A DNA stretch of 29,423 nucleotides from Acidobacteriota bacterium (GTDB lineage: Bacteria; Acidobacteriota; Blastocatellia; Pyrinomonadales; Pyrinomonadaceae), in NCBI GenBank assembly GCA_003222835.1, contig QHXE01000336.1, positions 1 to 29,423 of the forward strand. Direction: 5' to 3'. Position 1 is the first letter of the stretch; each line of letters opens with the position of its first letter. Below, piece after piece: positions 24,061-29,423 of the stretch. A program made the position numbers and the translations under genes. The notes below the pieces were generated by a model that worked only from the letters and a program-made list of their open reading frames with translations, searched no databases and was not told where the DNA came from.

Positions 24061-24978
24061 ATGACACCTCAATTTCCAAAACTCAATGAACCCCGCGCGG
24101 GCGTAGGACCTTCACTCTGTATGGCGCGATCTTTGTTCGCACATGAACTTATCGAAGAAAACAAAGCCGAAGTCCTTCGTTTCCTCGCAGAGCGCCCGCT
24201 TCACACCGTTGTGATGAGCGGTTTCGTCCGCGACAACGGAATCGAGAGCTGGCTCAATCGAGGCACTTTCTATGGATGCCGCGATGACCTGGGCAATCTG
24301 GAAGGCGTGGCTTTGATCGGACATGCAATGTTCATCGACGCGCGCAGCGGCGAGGCGCTCGGAGTTTTCGCGCGCCTCGCGCAAGATGTTCGCAGCACGC
24401 ACATGATCATGGGAGAGCAGGAAACTATCCAGCGCTTCTGGAACTACTATTCCGCTGGCGGACAAGCGCCGCGACTCTCCTGCCGCGAAGTATTGTTCGA
24501 GCAAACTTCGTCAGTTGAGCCTTTTGCGCCGGTGCCAGATCTGCGGCCCGCCAGTCTCGACGATCTTTCACTGATCGTTCCGGTTCACGCCGCGATGGCT
24601 TATGAAGAGAGCGGCGTAAATCCTCTGAATGCCGACCCAGATGGATTTCGGATGCGCTGCGCGCGTCGTATCAGACAAGAGCGTGCCTGGGTCTGGGTCG
24701 AGAGCGGCCAGTTGATTTTCAAAGCTGACGTTATTAGCGATACGCCCGATGCGATCTACCTTGAAGGTATTTACGTCAATCCTAATGAGCGCGGGAAAGG
24801 TTACGGCTCGCGCTGCATGTCGCAACTCGTGCGTAGTCTACTAAAGCGCACAAAAGCAATCGTCCTCCTTGTGAATGAAGAGCATCAAGTAGCGCAATCT
24901 TTTTTTCAAGGGATCGGATTTACCCGACGCGGGCTGTACGAAACGATCTTTTTGCGTGAACAAACTAACGAGTATTAA
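24061..24978 (+). CDS. GNAT-family N-acetyltransferase with DUF4081-like N-terminal domain
   Basis: This is a 305-residue cytoplasmic protein. The N-terminal half (about 28-150) resembles the DUF4081 region that often precedes a GNAT fold, itself a divergent acetyltransferase-like domain. The C-terminal half (about 160-300) has the acetyl-CoA loop NPNERGKGYGSRC at 240-252, the preceding strand AIYLEGIYV, and the motif B region VNEEHQVAQSFFQGIGF. The start is fixed by AAGGAG five to six bases before ATG 24061. An internal ATG at 24121 is less likely. It would transfer an acetyl group to an amine; substrate unknown. It follows the subtilase genes on the same strand, but no coupling is apparent. 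Confidence 0.88.
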   Translation: MTPQFPKLNEPRAGVGPSLCMARSLFAHELIEENKAEVLRFLAERPLHTVVMSGFVRDNGIESWLNRGTFYGCRDDLGNLEGVALIGHAMFIDARSGEALGVFARLAQDVRSTHMIMGEQETIQRFWNYYSAGGQAPRLSCREVLFEQTSSVEPFAPVPDLRPASLDDLSLIVPVHAAMAYEESGVNPLNADPDGFRMRCARRIRQERAWVWVESGQLIFKADVISDTPDAIYLEGIYVNPNERGKGYGSRCMSQLVRSLLKRTKAIVLLVNEEHQVAQSFFQGIGFTRRGLYETIFLREQTNEY

Positions 24979-25024
24979 CCGGCAACTCCGTGTCTTGCCT
25001 ATTTTCTTAGAGGTGTAAAGAGCC

Positions 25025-25804
25025 ATGCCCCGAAAAACTTTGACAAGAACATACATGTTGGTCGTTATCGCCGGCGCCACCGCGGCCGCGACCTATTCGG
25101 CAATCCATCTACCGCTCCAGCGAATCGACTTTCGTTTTCTGGCGCTGACTATTTTGACCATAACCATCAGTTCGCGTTTGACCGTAAGAATTCCGCGCAT
25201 CAGCGGTCACATCTCGGTGTCTGATAGCTTCTTCTTTCTTACTATTCTGCTGTATGGGGGAGAAGCCGCCGTTCTGTTGGCTGGCGCCGAAGCTTTCTGC
25301 TCGTCAATGCGCTTCAGCAGAAAGTCTATTCACATTAAGCCGCTGACAATCATATTCAACTCGGCTATGATGGCCTGCTCGACTTTCGTAACTTTCAAGA
25401 TCCTCAACGTCCTCTTCGGAGATATCACGGCGCTGCGCCACGGTCAGTTTTCAGGCACTTTCGTAGCGGCCCTGTGCGTCATGGCGCTCGTGCAGTACGG
25501 CAGTAATTCCAGCCTCGCTGCCATCTATACTTCGCTAAAGATGAATGAGCCCGTCTGGCATATCTGGACCAAGTATTATCTCTGGGCGTCCATTACATTT
25601 TTCGCCGGAGCATCTGCGGCGGGAATCATAGCCAAGATTACAGACCTCGCCGGGTTCTACGCGCTCGTCGCGACTACACCGATCATTACCATTATCTATT
25701 TCACCTATCGCACCTACCTGAGAAACGTAGAGGCGATGGCTGCGGCCGCTAAAGCGGAAGAAGTAGCAGCTCATGCGCAGGAAGGAGCAGTTTTCTCAGA
25801 TTGA
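25025..25804 (+). CDS. Integral membrane sensor domain (probably N-terminal half of a split kinase)
   Basis: This is a 259-residue protein with about seven hydrophobic segments. The opening MPRKTLTRTYMLVVIAG and the following RFLALTILTITISSRLTVRIP resemble the membrane domain that, in acidobacterial relatives, precedes HD-GYP, GGDEF or kinase domains. After the last helix (about 225-240) comes the alanine-rich coiled coil AAAKAEEVAAHAQ, then the frame ends after GAVFSD. The downstream kinase overlaps in another frame. Removing one base near 25783-25788 would join the coiled coil directly to QFSQIEKMSALGELA. As encoded, this half would be a membrane protein with no output domain. The AGGAAGGAG run beside the junction could favour slippage or a ribosome site. 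Confidence 0.8.
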   Translation: MPRKTLTRTYMLVVIAGATAAATYSAIHLPLQRIDFRFLALTILTITISSRLTVRIPRISGHISVSDSFFFLTILLYGGEAAVLLAGAEAFCSSMRFSRKSIHIKPLTIIFNSAMMACSTFVTFKILNVLFGDITALRHGQFSGTFVAALCVMALVQYGSNSSLAAIYTSLKMNEPVWHIWTKYYLWASITFFAGASAAGIIAKITDLAGFYALVATTPIITIIYFTYRTYLRNVEAMAAAAKAEEVAAHAQEGAVFSD

Positions 25805-26948
25805 AAAGATGTCTGCGCTGGGCGAACTGGCTTCGGGCGTGGCGCACGACTTCAACAACACGCTGGCCGGCATTCTGGGGCGCGCACAGCTCCTGCTGGA
25901 AACGAAAGATCCGGTGAAGACTGAAAACGGCCTGAACATCATTATCAAGACCGCCAAAGACGGCGCGAAGACTGTGAAGCGCATTCAGGATTTCGCGCGG
26001 CAGCGCCGCGATCATGACTTTCAACTGGTAGACGTAAGGCAGCTCTTACTGGATGTGGGAGAAATCACCCGACCTCGTTGGAAGGACAGAGCTGAGGAGG
26101 CGAATATTCATATCAATCTGGATCTGGAATGTGACTGCGGCGCGCTCATCATGGGAGATGAATCGGAATTGCGGGAAGTGTTCGTCAACCTCGTCTTCAA
26201 TGCAGTCGACGCAATGCCGCACGGTGGCATTCTCACGCTCGCAGCAACGGAGATAGGCGGCATCGTAGAAATATCCGTCCGCGATACCGGTACAGGGATG
26301 ACGGAAGCGACGCGTCTGCGCGTTTTCGATCCTTTCTTTACCACTAAGGACAAACTGGGAATGGGCCTCGGCCTGGCAGTCAGTTATGGCATCATCCGCC
26401 GGCACGAAGCAACAGTTGATGTTGAGTCACAAGTAGGTCTCGGCACGACGTTTCGAATCAGGCTGCCGATTGCGAAGTGCGCTACCAAAGTACAACCTGA
26501 CAGTGAGTTTGCCAGCTCGAAAACCGCCCCTTCGAAATCTTCTCAAACCAGAATCCTGGTCGTTGATGATGAAGAATACGTGCGCGACCTGCTGCGTGAC
26601 ATTCTTGAAAAAGAAGGTTGTGAAGCGGTCGTGGCAGAGGGCGGACATCAGGCGCTATCGCTTTTTGAAAATGGAAATTTCGATGCTGTCTTCACCGACG
26701 TAGGCATGCCGGACATGAATGGCTGGGAGCTTTCACGGGCGGTCCGCGAACGCAACAGCAACATCCCGGTGGCGGTGATCACAGGCTGGGGCGAAGCTGT
26801 CGGGTCCCACGAACGTCAGGCCGCTCGCGTGGATTGGGTCGTGGCCAAGCCGTTCGATACGCCACAAATTGCAGAGATGGCGCACGAAGTTTTCCGGCGC
26901 CGGGCGTTGCGTATTGGACAGCAGACTTCGGTCGTGGCAGCGTCGTAA
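25773..26948 (+). CDS. Hybrid histidine kinase with C-terminal receiver domain
   Basis: This is a 391-residue protein. HisKA with H25 (GVAHDFNN) opens it. The ATPase domain follows (about 85-235), with N box NLVFNAVDAMP, G1 DTGTGM, F box FDPFFTTK and G2 GMGLGLAVSYG. A receiver domain (about 258-375) has D265-D266, D309 (FTDVGMPD) and K359. No sensor is present in this frame. The frame is open only from 25767, overlapping the end of the membrane gene by 32 bp, so the two may be one protein broken by a shift. ATG 25773 overlaps the upstream gene; ATG 25809 would also give a usable start. It converges with an NtrC-type regulator, a possible partner. Confidence 0.88.
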   Translation: MRRKEQFSQIEKMSALGELASGVAHDFNNTLAGILGRAQLLLETKDPVKTENGLNIIIKTAKDGAKTVKRIQDFARQRRDHDFQLVDVRQLLLDVGEITRPRWKDRAEEANIHINLDLECDCGALIMGDESELREVFVNLVFNAVDAMPHGGILTLAATEIGGIVEISVRDTGTGMTEATRLRVFDPFFTTKDKLGMGLGLAVSYGIIRRHEATVDVESQVGLGTTFRIRLPIAKCATKVQPDSEFASSKTAPSKSSQTRILVVDDEEYVRDLLRDILEKEGCEAVVAEGGHQALSLFENGNFDAVFTDVGMPDMNGWELSRAVRERNSNIPVAVITGWGEAVGSHERQAARVDWVVAKPFDTPQIAEMAHEVFRRRALRIGQQTSVVAAS

Positions 26949-26969
26949 CTTTCCATCACTGCAAACTAT

Positions 26970-28400
26970 TCAACCTTGCTGCTCCTTGCCGGCTATGCCG
27001 TTCAATTCAGTTTTGTCCAAATCGTAGCGCTCAAGCTTTCGCTGGAGAGTTGTGCGATCAATTCCCAGCACTCGCGCGGCAGCCTGTTTGTTGCCACCTG
27101 TGCGCGTGAGCACCCGAAAGATGTGGCGGCGTTCGATCTCTGAAAGTGGCAGCAGAACTTCATTCGCGGTCTCAGAGTCCGACGATGCCGGGAAACTTTC
27201 GCGATTGGCCATTGAGGTTTTCGAATAATTGCGAACGCGCTCGGGCAGATCTTCAGGACGAACCACTTGATCGCACAAGGCCGCTGCGCGCACAACGGCA
27301 TTTTCCAGCTCGCGAATATTCCCCGGCCAATCATAATTCTCGAGCACCCTCACCGCTTCTTTCGAGAATCCGACAGGGCGAGCGTTCGAACTGACGATGC
27401 GTTCGGAAAAATAGGTGACCAGCGGCCGAATGTCTTCGCGTCGCTCGCGCAAAGCCGGCAGATGTATCGTGACTGCGTTCAGACGGTAAAGGAGGTCCTG
27501 ACGAAAGCGCCCGTCTAGCACCTCCTGGTCTGCATCTCGATTAGTGGCCGCGATGACTCGCACATCGACGCGCTGCGTCTGATTCGATCCGACACGGCGA
27601 ATCTCGCCTTCCTGAAGTGCACGCAGCAGCTTAACCTGAAAAGCCAGACTGGTTTCCGTAATCTCGTCAAGAAAGACCGTTCCCCGATCCGCTTCCTGCC
27701 ACAGACCTCTGCGGTCCACCGTTGCGCCCGTGAACGAGCCACGAACATGACCGAAAAGCTCTGACTCAATCAACTCCGCCGGCAAGGCTCCGCAGTTGAC
27801 CGCGACGAAGGGTTTATCCGCGCGAGGACTACGGCGATGAATTGCTTTGGCCACGATCTCTTTGCCCGTGCCCGACTCACCGGTAATCAAAACGGGCAGA
27901 TTGGTGGCCGCGACCCGACCGACCAGCTTCATCACTTCGACAAACGCCGCGCTGACGCCGACCAGATCTATGTCGGAAGTGTAGACCGGAGGCGATGGCA
28001 GTTCGTCACTGATGCTTCGTCTTGTGCGTTTCTCGATTCCACGGCGAACGGCTTGAGATATTCGCTTAACATCTTCGATCTCAAACGGCTTCATCAAGTA
28101 GTCATAAGCGCCTGACGATACTGCGTCGAGGGCTCCGACTGCCGACCCGTGGCCAGTCATGAGAACGATTTGTGCCCCTGGTTGCTCTTCGGTGAAACTG
28201 CGCAGAATGTCATAGCCTTCATAGTTATTCTTGGCGCTCAGCCGCACGTCGCAGAACACGAGTGACCAGTTGTCGCGATGGAGTAGTTCCAAGGCCTGTT
28301 CGGCAGAACCCGCCTCGCTCACTTCCCAGCCTTCGTTGCTGAGCACTTCAGCCACGTTGCTGCGAATCAAATCATCATCATCGACTACGAGTGCTTTCAT
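26970..28400 (-). CDS. NtrC-family sigma-54-dependent response regulator
   Basis: This is a 476-residue activator. The receiver domain (about 1-120) has D7-D9, phospho-acceptor D51 and K104. After D51 the loop reads DVRLSAKNNYEGYDIL, a few residues longer than usual. The AAA+ domain (about 145-380) has Walker A GESGTGKE (174-181), the sigma-54 contact loop GSFTGA (221-226, a tolerated form of GAFTGA), Walker B VFLDEI (242-247) and the sensor arginines. A Fis-type HTH ends it (about 435-465), with NKQAAARVLGIDRTTLQRKL. The ATG at 28400 opens directly at the receiver; an upstream ATG at 28469 would add 23 unlikely residues. It could activate -24/-12 promoters such as that of the PEP-CTERM gene. 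Confidence 0.92.
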   Translation of the reverse strand: MKALVVDDDDLIRSNVAEVLSNEGWEVSEAGSAEQALELLHRDNWSLVFCDVRLSAKNNYEGYDILRSFTEEQPGAQIVLMTGHGSAVGALDAVSSGAYDYLMKPFEIEDVKRISQAVRRGIEKRTRRSISDELPSPPVYTSDIDLVGVSAAFVEVMKLVGRVAATNLPVLITGESGTGKEIVAKAIHRRSPRADKPFVAVNCGALPAELIESELFGHVRGSFTGATVDRRGLWQEADRGTVFLDEITETSLAFQVKLLRALQEGEIRRVGSNQTQRVDVRVIAATNRDADQEVLDGRFRQDLLYRLNAVTIHLPALRERREDIRPLVTYFSERIVSSNARPVGFSKEAVRVLENYDWPGNIRELENAVVRAAALCDQVVRPEDLPERVRNYSKTSMANRESFPASSDSETANEVLLPLSEIERRHIFRVLTRTGGNKQAAARVLGIDRTTLQRKLERYDLDKTELNGIAGKEQQG

Positions 28401-28625
28401 GTTATTTGAAGCGAAGAGTAAGCCAGATTTATTCTCGATTCCGATCTGATTGTCAATGTAACTGAGCAAACCCAGTGTGCCAAGATTTTGTAGGTAAAGG
28501 TAAACGCCCTCTCTCTTTGGGAGAGGGTTGGGGCGAGGGCGTAGCTGAGTAGCAAGAAAAGAAAACTCTCCTCCATCCTTTTTCCTGTCCGCTCCGATAA
28601 AAAAAAGAGTTCGTTCGCTAGGCCC
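28401..28625. other. Intergenic region, mostly occupied by a palindromic repeat
   Basis: This lies between the PAS gene stop and the NtrC-type gene start. The promoter of the regulator gene should be in 28401-28505. The rest is the inverted repeat described at 28506-28654. No gene is supported. Confidence 0.5.
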
Positions 28626-28654
28626 TCACCCCGGCCCTCTCCCAAAGGGAGAGG
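28506..28654. repeat. BIME/MITE-like inverted repeat element
   Basis: Two arms of about 35 bp (28506-28540 and 28621-28654) are near-exact reverse complements. Each itself contains a hairpin of the form CTCTCCC-(t/a)3-GGGAGAG, next to a GGGG(C/T)GAGGGC block. They flank about 80 bp of unrelated A/G-rich and pyrimidine-rich sequence. Arms of this kind are common dispersed repeats in several phyla. The right arm supplies the last codons and the stop of the PAS gene. Confidence 0.75.
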
Positions 28655-29090
28655 ACATTACCAACGTCCCGAACATAAACTCCCTATCTAAACATCGCAC
28701 CCGCTCGTTCGACAGAGGCCGGGTTCGAGCGATGGGCGTTACCGCAATTCCTTGAATCTCGATCGGTTGACCATCACGCAACACTACATGTGTGCTGGTC
28801 TCCAGCGCCACGCGTCGGTGATCTTTCGTAATGATTTCGATTTCATAGACAGCTCCAAACCATTCTCTCACGGTCCGCGTAATCTGGTGACGGACATAGT
28901 CTGCGAGTTCCGGAGCCACTACCTGGGTAATATTCATTCGGCACGCCTCATCGCAACTGTAACCCGAAAAGCGTTCGCCGACTTCGTTCAGAAACGTAAA
29001 ATTCCCGGCGAGATCGAGCGTATAAACAATCTCCTTCCCGCTACTCAATTCTTCATCTTCCTTTTGTTTGCTTCGAAATCGGTAACTCAT
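28626..29090 (-). CDS. Single PAS-domain protein with repeat-derived C-terminus
   Basis: This is a 154-residue soluble protein. A PAS fold spans about residues 20-125: YTLDLAGNFTFLNEVGERFSGYS is the usual opening, then DEACRMNITQVVAPE, then YEIEIITKDHRRVALETST and GQPIEIQGIAVTPI. No kinase, cyclase or phosphodiesterase domain follows, so it can only sense or bind. The last ten residues (MSSPFGRGPG) and the TGA stop are encoded by the arm of a palindromic repeat, so the native end may have been lost. It lies just upstream of the NtrC-type regulator on the same strand and may be its sensory partner. The ATG has only a weak ribosome site. Confidence 0.8.
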   Translation of the reverse strand: MSYRFRSKQKEDEELSSGKEIVYTLDLAGNFTFLNEVGERFSGYSCDEACRMNITQVVAPELADYVRHQITRTVREWFGAVYEIEIITKDHRRVALETSTHVVLRDGQPIEIQGIAVTPIARTRPLSNERVRCLDREFMFGTLVMSSPFGRGPG

Positions 29091-29423
29091 TTTCTTGGTG
29101 AATAGATAAAGACACCGAGCCCATCACACGTTCTTCTTAGACTGACTGCGGCGCGGTGTGAACTAACTAACGGAGCTTCTTATCAAGTATAAGGGCCGTT
29201 ACGGCGAAGTGCCGAAAAGGGCTGGGATGCTGCATTTGACTACAGCGAGATGCACCATCGTCGTTTGAAATATCATCCAGGGTGGCATTCCCGCCGACCC
29301 CTGCGGATCACTTAGCACTGCGTATGCCACGTGCAAAAACCGAAAGAGTCAAAGGCTCGTATGGCCCAAAAAAAGCGAACGTGATTGGCGGCACATCGGT
29401 TGCTGGTAACGCGCTGTCAACGT
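29091..29423. other. Terminal 333 bp without a firm gene
   Basis: This is the region upstream of the PAS gene. It should hold that gene's promoter. No tRNA or other RNA gene was recognised. A frame opens at 29324 and runs off the window; it is listed separately. Confidence 0.45.
29324..29423 (+). CDS. Possible 5' end of a small basic protein, cut by the window end
   Basis: From ATG 29324 the frame stays open to the last base, giving MPRAKTERVKGSYGPKKANV and a glycine/threonine-containing continuation. It is rich in lysine and arginine. No Shine-Dalgarno precedes it and no family is recognised. The frame is open upstream to 29240, so the start is uncertain. It is reported only because it reaches the edge. 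Confidence 0.25.
   Translation, partial: MPRAKTERVKGSYGPKKANVIGGTSVAGNALST

Noticed and set aside
29160..29423. tRNA or structured RNA near the right edge
   Set aside because: No cloverleaf with a T-arm GTTCRANYC pattern or paired acceptor ends could be read.

Overview
The window looks like a chromosomal stretch of a soil-type Acidobacteriota, probably class Blastocatellia. That placement is inferred from remembered protein similarity: a PhoB/PhoR-Pit phosphate module, exosortase-type (PEP-CTERM) polysaccharide genes, REC-EAL and hybrid-kinase signalling proteins, and subtilases with glycine-aspartate repeat tails. No rRNA, tRNA, CRISPR array or transposase was seen.

Layout. Positions 1-3458 (+) hold a phosphate uptake and sensing group: the end of a DUF47/PhoU-like gene, a Pit-family phosphate permease, a PhoB-like regulator and a PhoR-like kinase. 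A perfect 18-bp palindrome sits just upstream of the regulator. Positions 3475-5476 hold a small zinc-finger anti-sigma-like gene (-) and a divergent sigma-factor-like gene (+) ending at a strong intrinsic terminator. Between them lie about 500 bp with a possible gene remnant.

Positions 5582-13825 (+) form an exopolysaccharide or glycan gene run: O-antigen ligase/polymerase-like protein, GT2, exostosin-like transferase, AsnB-type amidotransferase, GT4, YdcF/DUF218 protein and a methyltransferase. A convergent (-) run at 14085-17980 encodes a two-domain glycosyltransferase fusion, a PEP-CTERM protein split by a frameshift, and a FkbM methyltransferase. A sigma-54-like GG-N10-GC element precedes the PEP-CTERM gene. 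No exosortase lies in the window.

Positions 18223-19395 (-) encode a REC-EAL c-di-GMP phosphodiesterase. Positions 19883-24000 (+) encode two tandem secreted subtilases whose C-termini carry hexapeptide repeats built around VSDG/GDGV. A GNAT acetyltransferase follows. Positions 25025-26948 (+) hold a membrane sensor and a hybrid histidine kinase, probably one gene split by a 1-nt shift. They converge on an NtrC-type regulator (-) with a PAS protein upstream of it.

Several genes are damaged or odd: a methyltransferase without its SAM-binding glycine motif, a glycosyltransferase with a short in-frame gap, two frameshifts, a beta-propeller remnant, and two different palindromic repeats that have become the 3' ends of coding sequences. 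Either the locus is decaying or some of these are assembly errors. The most interesting candidates are the subtilase repeat tails and the altered exosortase-associated glycan locus.
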